From Paenibacillus_L residui (GTDB lineage Bacteria > Bacillota > Bacilli > Paenibacillales > NBRC-103111), in contig NZ_JBHTIU010000030.1 in NCBI RefSeq assembly GCF_042677205.1, forward strand, positions 17,666 to 81,665: DNA of 64,000 bases, written 5' to 3'. This document shows positions 1 through 9,187 of this stretch, in pieces; within the stretch, counting starts at the first letter, position 1; the number at the start of each line of letters is the position of its first letter. The notes under the pieces were generated by a model. That model had not been told where the DNA came from, did no database searches, and worked only from the letters and a program-made list of their open reading frames with translations. A program made the translations under genes and the position numbers.

Positions 1-1113
1 GGGGATTCCCCAAGCATTTACGAAAATTCCCGCATCGGTCACCAGCTTCTTGCCCACCTTGGGAGCTTCTGCGCCTCTGACTTCACGGATCGCTTCGATC
101 AGCGCCTCGACAGCCGGACCGTCCCGGTCTATCCGGTAACCGTCACGCACCTTCTCGATAGCGAGCCGGATATCCACCTGATGCCGGTCGGCTACCTGCT
201 TGACCATCTCGCTAAGCTCCCGTTCGATTTCCTCGAACCGCTCCTCCGGGCCATAGCGTCTGACGCCTTCCATGACGGCCCGATTAGGCATCTGGTTATA
301 GAATTCCCCGCTGTGAACCGAGCCTACGAAATAAGATGCCGTCCCAATGTCCGCTATTTCCCGTTCCGCCAATTCCGCGTTACGCCGGTTCAGCGCCAGG
401 ATCATCTCCGCCGCTACGGTGATCGGATGGGGAGTCCCCTCCGGCGTATGAAGCTGATGGCTGGGCTCTCCCTCCCGAACCACTTCGATACGGAAGGTGG
501 CAGAGCCCATCTGGGCGACGGTGCATTCGGTGGTGGCCCCTTCCATCACTACAACCGCATCCGCCTGCCAGTTGAACCGGCGGGTCAGCTCCGTCAAGTC
601 TTCCCCTCTGCCTCCGGGACTCTCGTGCAGGCTGTTGGCAATGACCATCAGTTGTCCGTTCAACTGAAGCTTGTTGTCATGGAGGACTCGCAGCACTTCG
701 ACAATGGCGGCCAGAGAGCCTTTCATATCGCAGCTCCCTCGGCCGTACAGGCGGCCATTCTCGATTTTGGCCAGCGTATGCGGCAGCGGCACGACATCCA
801 TGTGCCCGTTGAAGACCAGCTTGCGCCCCTGACCCGGGCTGCCAAATTCAGCGACCAGGGTAGGGTTTCCGGGATACAGCTCGTGACGCTCCACCCGGCA
901 GCCGACAGCTTCCAGCAGGCTTTGATAAAATTCGGATATAGCCACAGTATTTCCCGTAATGCTATCGATATTGACCAGATCCAGTGTATTTTGAACGATC
1001 CGGTCTACTTGGATCTGCGACAGCAACGATGCCATCCGTGAGGTGTCACACTTGCTCTGTTCGTTGCCGGGATTTCCTTCGCGGTGATTCCCTTCCGGCG
1101 ATTCCGGTTTCAT
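1..1113 (-). CDS. M20-family metallohydrolase (ArgE/DapE/ACY1-like), 3' end outside window
   Basis: The visible 371 residues belong to the M20 zinc peptidase/deacylase family, which hydrolyses N-acyl amino acids or similar amides in the cytoplasm. The motifs seen are GHMDVVP (first metal His and Asp) and GRGSCDMKG (bridging Asp). At the place where the family normally has a Glu-Glu pair, the sequence reads NSLHESPGGRG, so the general-base Glu appears to be His. The ATG at 1113 has GGAGG seven bases upstream and gives a short polar N-terminal extension before the domain. It is the last visible gene of the leftward catabolic operon, 84 bases after the dehydratase. The C-terminus runs off the window edge. 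The substrate is unknown; deacylation or amide hydrolysis of the transported compound is inferred. Confidence 0.85.
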   Translation of the reverse strand, partial: MKPESPEGNHREGNPGNEQSKCDTSRMASLLSQIQVDRIVQNTLDLVNIDSITGNTVAISEFYQSLLEAVGCRVERHELYPGNPTLVAEFGSPGQGRKLVFNGHMDVVPLPHTLAKIENGRLYGRGSCDMKGSLAAIVEVLRVLHDNKLQLNGQLMVIANSLHESPGGRGEDLTELTRRFNWQADAVVVMEGATTECTVAQMGSATFRIEVVREGEPSHQLHTPEGTPHPITVAAEMILALNRRNAELAEREIADIGTASYFVGSVHSGEFYNQMPNRAVMEGVRRYGPEERFEEIERELSEMVKQVADRHQVDIRLAIEKVRDGYRIDRDGPAVEALIEAIREVRGAEAPKVGKKLVTDAGIFVNAWGIP

Positions 1114-1197
1114 CCTGCAGCCTCCTCTCCTTTCCGGCTTCTCTTAGGCTTTTCCAATTTGAAGAAGCTAGGCAAATTCTCTCAATAAGCAGGATTT

Positions 1198-2355
1198 TTA
1201 AGCTTCTTCGGACACGGCCAATCTTTTCTCCCAACCATCCCTGAACAACGGCAGAAAATGCCCCGGATTATACGGATGCTGCTTCGCCAGCTCGATATTC
1301 AGCTCCGCTCCCCAGCCCGGTCGATCGCTCAGCTCGATATAGCCGTCCTTCACTTCTACCGGATGGCTGATGATCTGCTGCGTCCAGTCGCTATTGAAGT
1401 CGTCGAAGATTTCATGGATAAAAAAGTTCGGCGTCGCCGTATTCAAATGAGCGCAAACCAGGGAGCATAGCGGACCTTGCGCGCTGTGAGGTGCAATTAC
1501 GCCGTTGTTCGCATGCGTCATGGCACAGATTTGCTTGGCGGCTGTAATGCCTAAATACTGGGGCTCCAGTTGGATGATATGCACGGCATTATGCGCCAGC
1601 AGCTCGGAGAACTGCTCCCGGCAGTAGTAATCCTCTCCGCAAGCAATCGGAACCGGGCTGCGCTTGGCCACTTCCACCATGGACGAAATTTTCTGCGGAG
1701 GAACCGGCGCTTCGAACCAGGTCGGCTCGTATTTCTTCATCGCATCGGCGAACTGGAGTGCAGTATGCACGCTAAACCGGTTATGGCCTTCGATCAAAAT
1801 ATCGGTATGCGGCCCTACCGCTTCGCGTACGGCCGCGATGATTTCCAGAGCAAGCTGAAAATCTTTGCGGTCGACGACTCTCCACGCCGAACCGAACGGG
1901 TCGAATTTCAGGGCGGTGTAGCCTTTGGCCACCACCTTCTTCGCCTGCTCGTAGAAGCCTTCGGGAGTGCGAGCCGTACGGTACCAGCCATTGGCGTATA
2001 CGCGAAGCCGCTCGTGGCATTTGCCCCCCAGCAGCTTGTAGACCGGAACATTCAGTGCCTTGCCCATAATATCCCAGCAAGCATACTCGATGCCGGACAG
2101 TGCCGCCCCATGAATTTGGCCTCCGTCGGAATAGAAATCCCGGAACAGCTTCAGGGAATGCTGCTCTACGTCGAAAGGGTCCTTGCCAATAACAAAACGC
2201 TTCAATTCATGAATAGCCGCTTCCGTCGTTTTGGCAAATCCGTTCAATGTCGCTTCTCCGAGCCCGGTGATGCCCTCGTCTGTTTCTACCTGGGTAAAGA
2301 CCCAGTTCTTCCATTCGTTTCCGACAATATAAGTTTTGACGTCCGTGATTTTCAT
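1198..2355 (-). CDS. Enolase-superfamily dehydratase (mandelate racemase / galactonate dehydratase-like)
   Basis: This 385-residue protein has the full length and layout of the mandelate racemase/muconate-lactonizing group. Such enzymes abstract the proton alpha to a carboxylate, usually to dehydrate sugar acids. An N-terminal capping domain (about 1-115) is followed by the barrel. The barrel carries KFDPFG, IEGHNRF, FEAPVPP and ACGEDYY, which supply the expected acidic Mg2+ ligands, and APHSAQGPL near the catalytic His position. The start codon overlaps the stop of the aminotransferase (ATGA), so the two are translationally coupled. The galactonate dehydratase subfamily is the nearest I recognise, but substrate specificity cannot be read from sequence alone. 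Confidence 0.88.
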   Translation of the reverse strand: MKITDVKTYIVGNEWKNWVFTQVETDEGITGLGEATLNGFAKTTEAAIHELKRFVIGKDPFDVEQHSLKLFRDFYSDGGQIHGAALSGIEYACWDIMGKALNVPVYKLLGGKCHERLRVYANGWYRTARTPEGFYEQAKKVVAKGYTALKFDPFGSAWRVVDRKDFQLALEIIAAVREAVGPHTDILIEGHNRFSVHTALQFADAMKKYEPTWFEAPVPPQKISSMVEVAKRSPVPIACGEDYYCREQFSELLAHNAVHIIQLEPQYLGITAAKQICAMTHANNGVIAPHSAQGPLCSLVCAHLNTATPNFFIHEIFDDFNSDWTQQIISHPVEVKDGYIELSDRPGWGAELNIELAKQHPYNPGHFLPLFRDGWEKRLAVSEEA

Positions 2356-3707
2356 GCTTTTCCGGCCTCCGTTCCTTGCTTGTAAGAAGATTTCAATTCT
2401 TTCAGCACGGTCTCGATCATTTCCAATGTATAGTCGATGTCCGCTTGCGTATGACTGTAGCTGATATGATTACGTTTCAGATTCATCGGCAGCTTGAAAA
2501 TGCCTTTCTCCATCAATTTCTTGCGGTAAGCAACATAGAACTCGGCATCGTTATGCTGCAGCTCTGCGTAATGCTTGGGCTCGAAATCCATGAAGTAAGT
2601 GGTCCATACCGAGCCGAAGCCGCTGACCACACCCTGGATGCCCAAGCGGTCCAGAATGCCTCTAATTTCCGAGCGGACATGATCGCCCAGCCTGAAAATA
2701 GTCTCATGAACCGGCTCCTGCTCCATCAGCTCAATAGTAGCTATCGCCGCTGCAGTCCCGACCGCATGACCGTTATAAGTTCCGGCGAACCATACGTCTC
2801 CGCCCGGCTTCGTGTTGAAGCGTTCCATATACTTTCGCTTGCCGGCGACAGCGGCGATCGGAAAACCGTTGGCCATCGCCTTGCCCATCGTTGTCAAATC
2901 CGGAGTAACCCCGGCCACCTTCTGGAAGCCGCCGATATCATGCCTGAAGCCGGTAATGACTTCATCGAAAATAAGCAGCGCGCCGTGGGCTTCGCACAGC
3001 TTCTTCAATCCCGCCAGGAAGCCTTCGCGCGGCAGGATGCAGCCAATGTTATGAGGAATCGGCTCGACGATAATGGCCGCGACGCTGCCCTCTTCCCGCT
3101 GCAGCGTCTGCTCAACATCCGCCAGATCGTTGTAGGTGCAGATCAGCGTATTGTCCAGCGCTTCCTCAAGCATTCCGGCCGAACCCGGATCCCGCTTGCC
3201 GACCATATCCCAGGCGCTTAACATATTTCTGGCTACATAGTCATGCCAGCCGTGATAGCAGCCCTGGAACTTGATCAGCTTGGGCCGACCGGTTACCGCC
3301 CGGGCAAGGCGGATCGCATGGTAGGTCGCCTCTGAGCCGGAATTGCAGAACAGCACCTGCTCGGCGGAGGGCACATGCTTGCAAATTTTCTTGGCAAGCT
3401 CAATCTCCAGGTCTGTCGTTCCGTTGCCGAACAGATCGGTTCTCTGCAGCGCCTCTATAACCTTCCCGTTAACATACGGGTGGTTATGGCCGAGGATATA
3501 CGGCCCGAAAGCCGCCTGATAATCGATATATTTATTGCCGTCCGCATCATAAATGTAGGCCCCTTCGGCTCTGGTGAAGACCAGGTGGGGCTCCACATTG
3601 CGGATGGAGGTGTGGACTCCCCCCGGCGTATAAAGGTTTGCTTCTTCGTACAATGCCTGACTGGCTTCGGTTTTCAACTGGATCACCGCTTGTTCCTCTC
3701 CATTCAT
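2352..3707 (-). CDS. Class III PLP aminotransferase, glutamate-1-semialdehyde aminomutase-like
   Basis: A 451-residue fold-type I PLP enzyme of the HemL-like branch of class III aminotransferases. CNSGSEA (about 121-127) binds the cofactor phosphate, FDEVITGFR (Asp about 248) contacts the pyridine nitrogen, and TTMGKAMANGFP carries the Schiff-base lysine (about 276). It sits inside a sugar-acid type operon rather than with heme genes, so a role in transaminating or isomerising an amino-sugar acid or amino aldehyde is more likely than heme synthesis. It is coupled by a 4-base overlap to the dehydratase downstream and separated by about 560 bases of repeat-rich DNA from the dehydrogenase upstream. 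Confidence 0.88.
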   Translation of the reverse strand: MNGEEQAVIQLKTEASQALYEEANLYTPGGVHTSIRNVEPHLVFTRAEGAYIYDADGNKYIDYQAAFGPYILGHNHPYVNGKVIEALQRTDLFGNGTTDLEIELAKKICKHVPSAEQVLFCNSGSEATYHAIRLARAVTGRPKLIKFQGCYHGWHDYVARNMLSAWDMVGKRDPGSAGMLEEALDNTLICTYNDLADVEQTLQREEGSVAAIIVEPIPHNIGCILPREGFLAGLKKLCEAHGALLIFDEVITGFRHDIGGFQKVAGVTPDLTTMGKAMANGFPIAAVAGKRKYMERFNTKPGGDVWFAGTYNGHAVGTAAAIATIELMEQEPVHETIFRLGDHVRSEIRGILDRLGIQGVVSGFGSVWTTYFMDFEPKHYAELQHNDAEFYVAYRKKLMEKGIFKLPMNLKRNHISYSHTQADIDYTLEMIETVLKELKSSYKQGTEAGKA

Positions 3708-3894
3708 CCTAAATTTTTTTTAACCAGGGCGTGGCGGTAGTTCACAATATTTGTTCGTATTATCGTACCGTACCGGCACATTCTTAGGCTTCCATCGCTC
3801 TAGTCATGTAAAATCCGGTTCCCCGAGACCGCCGCTGGCGCAATGCCTTAAAGACCGTCTTTTTGCCCGAATTCGATCAATCCCGGAAAAGACG

Positions 3895-4030
3895 AGCAAA
3901 ACTGCAGGTCTTTCACCGCAAAAAACGGAAAATCAGCAAAATGGCGAAAAAGACCTGCACATTTGTTTGTCTTTGGCCCATTTTTACTAAAATCCATCTG
4001 AAGACCTGCATTATCGCTGGTCTTTTGGAG
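3895..4030. repeat. Intergenic palindromic repeat cluster, TGCAGGTC word
   Basis: The word TGCAGGTCTTT at 3903-3913 is repeated inverted as AAAGACCTGCA at 3949-3959, and a further AAGACCTGCA lies at 4001-4010. The arms could pair across about 35 bases. A small hairpin AAAGACcGTCTTT lies just before at about 3850. The whole is non-coding DNA between the aminotransferase and the dehydrogenase, both leftward. It resembles other intergenic clusters in the window in layout but uses a different word. Confidence 0.55.
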
Positions 4031-4207
4031 CTATGGGCGCTTTCGGAGCTTTAGGCGCTTTAGGCGCTTTGGGCGCTTTGGGCGCTTTACGAGCTTTACA
4101 AGGGTACCTCATGTGCTACAGGTGCTTTTGGTGCTTTAGAAGCCTTCGGGGCGTTATAAGCTTTATTTGCTTTAGTAGATTTAGTAGCTTTATCAGCTTT
4201 AGAAGCT
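4027..4207 (-). repeat. 9-bp minisatellite encoding (Lys-Ala-x)n in two frames
   Basis: Read on the minus strand, the stretch is a run of nine-base units of the form AAAGCNxxx. From about 4207 it spells Lys-Ala-Asp, Lys-Ala-Thr, Lys-Ser-Thr, Lys-Ala-Asn and so on, then Lys-Ala-Pro. A stop follows near 4108, and a second run of six near-perfect Lys-Ala-Pro units continues in another frame until a stop near 4027. No start codon with a ribosome binding site leads into it. It lies directly downstream of the dehydrogenase, whose own C-terminus is unusually low-complexity. It may be a decayed repeat tail of that gene, or a non-coding minisatellite. Confidence 0.6.
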
Positions 4208-4270
4208 CTTCCAGACAGTCCCGTCACAATTGCAGGTACTTGTCGCGGTGTACCCCAAGCCTAATCACCG

Positions 4271-5323
4271 TCATCTCTTCCCGCCGGCTGACGCTTCTTC
4301 CTTGCCGCCTTCCTGTTGAGCGGCCGCCGGATACTCCAGCACTGCGCCCAGTATATCGTGGGGTGCCTCGGCATACCGCCGAAAAGCGGCCGAGCATTGT
4401 TCGATCGGATAAACATCCGTAATCAGCGGCTCTACCCGGATATCTCCTTCAGCCATAAGACGAATATATTCCGCCATGTTCCTGCCTTCCGTCCAACGAA
4501 CGTAGCCGATCGGGTAATCCAAGCCCCCCTTTTCATACAGCGGGTCATAACGCCCCGGCCCTCCCGCACGAGAGATGAGCACCTGAGCCTCCTTGGCAAA
4601 CAGCCGCTCGCGGGAGAAATCCATCTTCAAGTCGCCCACCACCAGCACCTTGCCGCGGTCCCGGATCCACTCCAGCGACTGATCCATCAGTTCGCCGGTC
4701 TTGCCTCCGGCACAGAGAAGCACCGCATCGACGCCTTGGCCGTCTGTAAGCAAGCCTATCGTCTTCTCGACTTCCTCCGCACTCCGGCATACATGCCGGA
4801 TGCCCAGTTCCTCCGCCTTCCGGCAGCGAGCCTCCAGCAGATCGTGAACAATGACGCGATATCCGGCCGCCCGGGCAATCTGGGCCGTCAGTTGTCCGAG
4901 GATTCCCGCACCGATCAAGAGCACGCTTTCTCCAAACTGGAGAGATGCTTGTCTAAGCGCATGCACCGCAATAGCACCCAAGCCGACCGTAGAGGCTTCC
5001 TTGAGGGTAACGGAATCGGGAACCGGAACGGCCAAATGCTTGGGAACCGCCAGCCATTCCGCATGCTTGACGTAGGGGGCTCCATAACAGGCGACTCTCT
5101 GTCCGACCTCCAAGCGGGCATCCTTCCCGACCTTCCGGACGACTCCCGACGCACTATAGCCTAATATGGTAGGTGCAGCGTAATTATGCCCGTTCATCAT
5201 CAGCTCCGTTCCCGGACTGATTGCTGAATATTCCGTCTGAACCAGCACGAACCCTTCTTCCAGCAACGGATCGGGAACGTCTGCCATGCGGATGCTTCCT
5301 TCGTGTGATACAACAGCTTTCAT
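4271..5323 (-). CDS. Zinc-type medium-chain dehydrogenase/reductase
   Basis: A 350-residue MDR-superfamily oxidoreductase. The N-terminal GroES-like part has the SPGTELMMNGH segment with LGYSASGVV. The Rossmann part has LLIGAGILGQLTAQIARAAGYRV and IVHDLLEARC for NAD(P). The structural-zinc cysteine cluster is absent, as in the threonine-dehydrogenase/sorbitol-like and bacteriochlorophyllide-reductase-like branches. ATG 5323 was preferred over an upstream in-frame start because AGGGGAG lies seven bases before it. The C-terminal tail after LEYPAAAQQ is polar, Gly/Glu/Lys-rich and atypical. In the operon it probably oxidises a hydroxyl group of the imported compound. Confidence 0.85.
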   Translation of the reverse strand: MKAVVSHEGSIRMADVPDPLLEEGFVLVQTEYSAISPGTELMMNGHNYAAPTILGYSASGVVRKVGKDARLEVGQRVACYGAPYVKHAEWLAVPKHLAVPVPDSVTLKEASTVGLGAIAVHALRQASLQFGESVLLIGAGILGQLTAQIARAAGYRVIVHDLLEARCRKAEELGIRHVCRSAEEVEKTIGLLTDGQGVDAVLLCAGGKTGELMDQSLEWIRDRGKVLVVGDLKMDFSRERLFAKEAQVLISRAGGPGRYDPLYEKGGLDYPIGYVRWTEGRNMAEYIRLMAEGDIRVEPLITDVYPIEQCSAAFRRYAEAPHDILGAVLEYPAAAQQEGGKEEASAGGKR

Positions 5324-5397
5324 GTGGTTCTCCCCTTTCCTTTCTGGACGAAAAGCTACCTGCACGAGTCTCTATCGGATTTGAGTTAAATCTAAGC

Positions 5398-5433
5398 AGA
5401 CTGTTGAAAAAGTGCCTTCGGGACAAAACTATG
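5398..5433. repeat. Short dispersed repeat with CTGTTGAAAAAGT core, copy 1
   Basis: GACTGTTGAAAAAGTG followed by CGGGACAAA matches the stretch at about 28750-28785 (GGCTGTTGAAAAAGTT then GGGACAAA). Similar TTTTTCAACAG termini are common at ends of insertion sequences in Bacillales, so it may be an IS remnant. No transposase is present. Confidence 0.35.
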
Positions 5434-5490
5434 CCTAAAAATGCGCATAAATACGGGTTCCCTGCCGTCATTTTTACGAAAATTCTTGGT

Positions 5491-6369
5491 CTATTCCTTG
5501 AGCGCCCCGATCATCACTCCCTTGACGAAATATCTTTGCAGGAAAGGATAGATCATCAGGATAGGCACGGTGGCCACAATGATGGTGGCGTATTTAATCG
5601 ATTCACTTATGCGGTGGACCTCATCCTGCGTCGCATTGGTCAGCATGTTCTGGGCCGATGACTGAATGAGAATCTCCCTGAGAATGAGCTGAAGCGGAAA
5701 TAAAGATCGGTCCTGCAAGTAAATCATTGCCGAGAACCAACTGTTCCAATGTCCTACCGCATAGAACAGCGTCATCACCGCCAGCACGGGCATCGACAGC
5801 GGGAGAACAATTTTCCACAGCACCTTGAAATCATGCGCTCCGTCTATCTTCGCCGATTCGATCAAGCTGTCCGGAATGGACTGGAAGAAGGTTCTCATGA
5901 CGATCAGGTTAAAGGCATTGACCGCCCCGGGCAGAATCAAGGCCCAGCGAGTGTCGAACAAGCCCAATTCACGAATATTGAGGTAAGCCGGAATGAGCCC
6001 CCCGCTGAAAAACATCGTAAATACGATAAAAGCCATCACGAAATTTCTTCCGTGTAAATTTCTTCTGGATAACGGGTATGCGCCCAGAGTGGTCATAATC
6101 AGGTTAATGATCGTTCCAACAACCACATAGAAAATGGTATTGCCGTAAGAAGACCATATATTTTGATCGGAGAACACCAGCTTGTAAGCATTCAGATTGA
6201 AGCCTACAGGCAGCAGCTTGACCTGGCCCGAAGCGATCGCGTATGCATCGCTGAAAGAGGAGACCAGCACATACCACATCGGATATAGAAATAAAATGGA
6301 GCACAAGAGCAAAAACAGCAGATTAAAACCGTCAAACAACTTTTCTCCCCAGCTTTTTTTAACAACCAA
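5491..6369 (-). CDS. Carbohydrate ABC transporter permease, LplC/YtcP type
   Basis: A 292-residue inner-membrane permease of the MalG-like group. It has about six predicted membrane segments and the EAA loop IESAKIDGAHDFKVLWKIVLP, which contacts the shared ATPase. The C-terminus ends in the usual hydrophobic YPFLQRYFVKGVMIGALKE. It lies 12 bases after the partner permease and forms a heterodimer with it. No ATPase gene is in this operon, as is normal for Lpl-type systems that share a general sugar ATPase (MsmX-like). The start ATG is followed by a short charged segment before the first helix. Confidence 0.92.
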   Translation of the reverse strand: MVVKKSWGEKLFDGFNLLFLLLCSILFLYPMWYVLVSSFSDAYAIASGQVKLLPVGFNLNAYKLVFSDQNIWSSYGNTIFYVVVGTIINLIMTTLGAYPLSRRNLHGRNFVMAFIVFTMFFSGGLIPAYLNIRELGLFDTRWALILPGAVNAFNLIVMRTFFQSIPDSLIESAKIDGAHDFKVLWKIVLPLSMPVLAVMTLFYAVGHWNSWFSAMIYLQDRSLFPLQLILREILIQSSAQNMLTNATQDEVHRISESIKYATIIVATVPILMIYPFLQRYFVKGVMIGALKE

Positions 6370-6381
6370 TGGAATGCCCCC

Positions 6382-7353
6382 TCACCATAAACTGCTCTCG
6401 GTCGTTTTTCTGCTGATGCGATTGGCGATCACTAACAGTGAAAAATTGATGACGGAGTTAAAAAGTCCGACGGCCGCCGAGAAGCTGTAGTCCGCCTCCA
6501 TGATCCCTCTCCGGTAGACAAAGGTGGAAATGACATCCGCCGTATCGTAGGTGGCCGGGTTGTACAGCAGAATGATTTTGTCCCAGCCGACATTCAACAG
6601 CGTTCCCACATTCAGAATCAACAGGATCAGCACGGTAGGCATAATGCCCGGGATCGTAATATGAATCAATTGCTTCCAGCGCCCCGCGCCATCCACGACG
6701 GCCGCTTCATACAAGCTCGGATTGATGCCGGACAGAGCCGCCAGATAAATGATCGAGTTCCAGCCCACGCTCTGCCACAAACCGGAGCCGACATAGATCG
6801 TCCGGAACCATTCGGGAAGAATCAGGAACTGAATGGGCTCCTGAATGACACCGATCGCCTGGAGCAGCCCGTTAATAATCCCGTCCGGCTTGGTAAAATC
6901 GATAATCATTCCGCATATGACGATTAGCGATATGAAGTGCGGCAGATAGGAAATCGTCTGTACCACCGATTTGAACGCTTTGATTCGGATTTCATTCAAC
7001 AGTAAAGCAAAAGTGATTGAGGCCGGAAATATAACGATTAGGGAATAGAAGCTCATCAAGAACGTATTTTTCAACAGACGCCAAAAATAATAGCTTTCAA
7101 AAAAGCGCTGAAAATGCTTAAATCCCGCCCACGGACTGTCCCATATTCCCTGATATGGATTGAAGTCCTTGAAGGCAATGATGGCGCCATACATCGGTTT
7201 ATATTCAAAAATAATGAAATAAAGGATAACCGGAAGAAGCATCAGGTATAAATATCGATTCGCAATCAGCGGCTTCATTCGGCTAAGCATCGGCTTTTTC
7301 CTCATTGCAGGTTTGGCGCTTCCGATTTTCTCCACTTCCGTCGGTGATGCCAT
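6382..7353 (-). CDS. Carbohydrate ABC transporter permease, LplB/YteP type
   Basis: A 323-residue partner permease of the MalF-like Lpl group. A cytoplasmic lysine-rich N-terminus (about 1-30) is followed by about six membrane helices. The EAA loop reads LYEAAVVDGAGRWKQLIHITIPGI, and the family's YxxMYG stretch (YKPMYGAIIAFKDFNPYQGI) is intact. An AGGAG-type site precedes ATG 7353. It sits between the binding lipoprotein and the LplC-type permease with short spacers, consistent with one polycistronic message. Confidence 0.92.
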   Translation of the reverse strand: MASPTEVEKIGSAKPAMRKKPMLSRMKPLIANRYLYLMLLPVILYFIIFEYKPMYGAIIAFKDFNPYQGIWDSPWAGFKHFQRFFESYYFWRLLKNTFLMSFYSLIVIFPASITFALLLNEIRIKAFKSVVQTISYLPHFISLIVICGMIIDFTKPDGIINGLLQAIGVIQEPIQFLILPEWFRTIYVGSGLWQSVGWNSIIYLAALSGINPSLYEAAVVDGAGRWKQLIHITIPGIMPTVLILLILNVGTLLNVGWDKIILLYNPATYDTADVISTFVYRRGIMEADYSFSAAVGLFNSVINFSLLVIANRISRKTTESSLW

Positions 7354-7441
7354 GAAGATGGTCTCCTTTCCCGGCAGTACTTCTTAATGAAGGAGGAGGA
7401 CCCCCCGGATTCGGGGAGCGCCTCTGTTGCCAACTCTCGTC

Positions 7442-9094
7442 TTATTTTCCTCTGAACCGGTCATAGGCCGACTGATACTGCTCCAGCACCTTCGTAATCC
7501 CCATTTTCTCCAGTTGGCTGATGACATTGTCGTAGCTGTCCACCGGAATCCGGCCCATAATGATCCCGTTGATCGTTTCGTTCACATAAGTATCAATGTC
7601 GGCCATCATCGGCACGATCACGTCATTCTCCTGCGGAGTGAATTGAACGGGAGGCAGCTTGGCGTCGAAATCAATGTACTTTCCGTAGAGCTCGAGCGGA
7701 TTTTCCGTCTGGCCGTTCGCTATACGGATCTGCTCGGCATAGCGGGGATCCGCTATCGTCGCCCACGTTCCTCCACCGATCGTATGATTCAGCAGCGCTT
7801 GGGTGTTGGTCAATCCGTCCTCCGGATGAGTGACCTCTTTCTTGTAAACGGGCTCCCCATTAACCAAATCGTAGGATTTCCCCTCTACTCCGAAGTTGTT
7901 GAGAAGAACGCCTTCCTCCGAGTATTGATAATCGAGCCATCGGATCACTTCCTCCGGATGCTTGGTCTGGGAGGAAACCGCCAGTCCCACTCCGGCAGCA
8001 GGCCAACGGAAGGAGACGTGTCTTTGGTCCCCGCGAGGCCCCTTGGGAGGCAGTGCGGGAGCGATTTCAAAGGTCGGATGCTTGCCTTCCATCAGAGTGG
8101 TGAAGTTGCCCATATAGGAGCCGGACCATCCGAACCAGGCCCCTGCCAGATCGGTGGTGACTTTCTCGGTCAAGGTCTGGAAGGTAGTATCCACCAAATA
8201 GTTGGGATCGAGCAGCTTCTCGTTGTACAGCTTGTTAAGGAATTCGACGACTTCCTTAAAGCGGGGGTCATGCGGACCGTATTTCACCTTGCCGTCCTCG
8301 ACGAAGAATCCGAATTCCACCCCGAAGGCCGGAGCGAAGGTCATCATGACATTGTTGAGATTGACGGTGACGAACGGAATTTCATCCTGCTTGCCATTTC
8401 CGTTAGGGTCCTGCTCGCGGAACGCCTTCAGCATTTCGTACCAATCATCGATCGTTTCCGGCATCTTCAGCCCCAGCTTATCGATCCAGTCCTTCCTTAC
8501 CTGCGGGAACATCTGGGTCAAATTCTCCGAATCCAGAACGAGGTTGGGAAGATAGAAGATATGTCCGTCCGGAGAAGTGATCTGCCCGCGGATCTCCGGA
8601 TTCTCGTCCAGAATTCTCTTAATATTGGGAGCATGCTTGTCGATCAGGTCCTCTAACGGAAGCAGGGCTCCCTTCTGACCGTACTTGCCGGCTTCCCTGT
8701 CCCATGCTTCATTGAAGATCATGTCGGGAAGCTGGCCGGAGGACATTAACAGGCTGAACGCTTCCGCACTGGCTTCGGTAGAGTGCTGGAACTGAATGTG
8801 AATGTTGGTGTTTTCCTCCATTTTCTGAAAGGACAGCTTCTCGTTAAAATCCTTCCCCCTGAAGTTGCCACCGCTTGGCGCCCACAAGGACAATTCCAGC
8901 TTCTTATCTGCTATCGGCAGTTTAAGTCCGCCTACATCCCTTTTGTCGCTCGCGTTTTCCTGGCTGTTCCCCTGATTAGGTGTCTCTTCTTTAACCGATT
9001 CAGCCTTGCCGCCCGAACATGCGGATAATATAAGTACGAATACTAACAGGACAGCAATACTTAGATGGCTCTTGCTCCTTCTTCCGGTGCTCAT
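7442..9094 (-). CDS. Extracellular solute-binding lipoprotein, LplA type
   Basis: A 550-residue binding protein of the large Lpl/YtcQ class (SBP family 1). The N-terminus has basic residues, a hydrophobic stretch and the lipobox LSAC (Cys about 26), predicting a lipid-anchored surface protein. A charged linker and two-lobed binding domain follow, with LSLWAPSGG and repeated aromatic residues. It is the first gene of the transporter operon, about 340 bases downstream of a consensus promoter. It presumably delivers an oligosaccharide or sugar derivative to the two permeases. The ligand is unknown. Confidence 0.9.
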   Translation of the reverse strand: MSTGRRSKSHLSIAVLLVFVLILSACSGGKAESVKEETPNQGNSQENASDKRDVGGLKLPIADKKLELSLWAPSGGNFRGKDFNEKLSFQKMEENTNIHIQFQHSTEASAEAFSLLMSSGQLPDMIFNEAWDREAGKYGQKGALLPLEDLIDKHAPNIKRILDENPEIRGQITSPDGHIFYLPNLVLDSENLTQMFPQVRKDWIDKLGLKMPETIDDWYEMLKAFREQDPNGNGKQDEIPFVTVNLNNVMMTFAPAFGVEFGFFVEDGKVKYGPHDPRFKEVVEFLNKLYNEKLLDPNYLVDTTFQTLTEKVTTDLAGAWFGWSGSYMGNFTTLMEGKHPTFEIAPALPPKGPRGDQRHVSFRWPAAGVGLAVSSQTKHPEEVIRWLDYQYSEEGVLLNNFGVEGKSYDLVNGEPVYKKEVTHPEDGLTNTQALLNHTIGGGTWATIADPRYAEQIRIANGQTENPLELYGKYIDFDAKLPPVQFTPQENDVIVPMMADIDTYVNETINGIIMGRIPVDSYDNVISQLEKMGITKVLEQYQSAYDRFRGK

Positions 9095-9172
9095 CTGTTG
9101 ACCTCCCTTAATCCTTATGTGGATGGTAATTCACACAAACATCAGTAAACATTAGAAATACATTAGGTCTGT

Positions 9173-9187
9173 TTTAAAGCGCTTACC
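9173..9187. promoter_or_regulatory. cre-like catabolite-repression site in operon leader
   Basis: The sequence TTTAAAGCGCTTACC contains the perfect palindrome AAGCGCTT and matches the CcpA cre consensus apart from its outer bases. It lies in the long 5' leader, about 80 bases before the lipoprotein start. CcpA binding is inferred. Confidence 0.45.

Noticed and set aside
4033..4422. Plus-strand ORF beginning MGAFGALGALGALGAL
   Set aside because: It is the reverse reading of the nine-base minisatellite and then of the dehydrogenase gene; no ribosome binding site.
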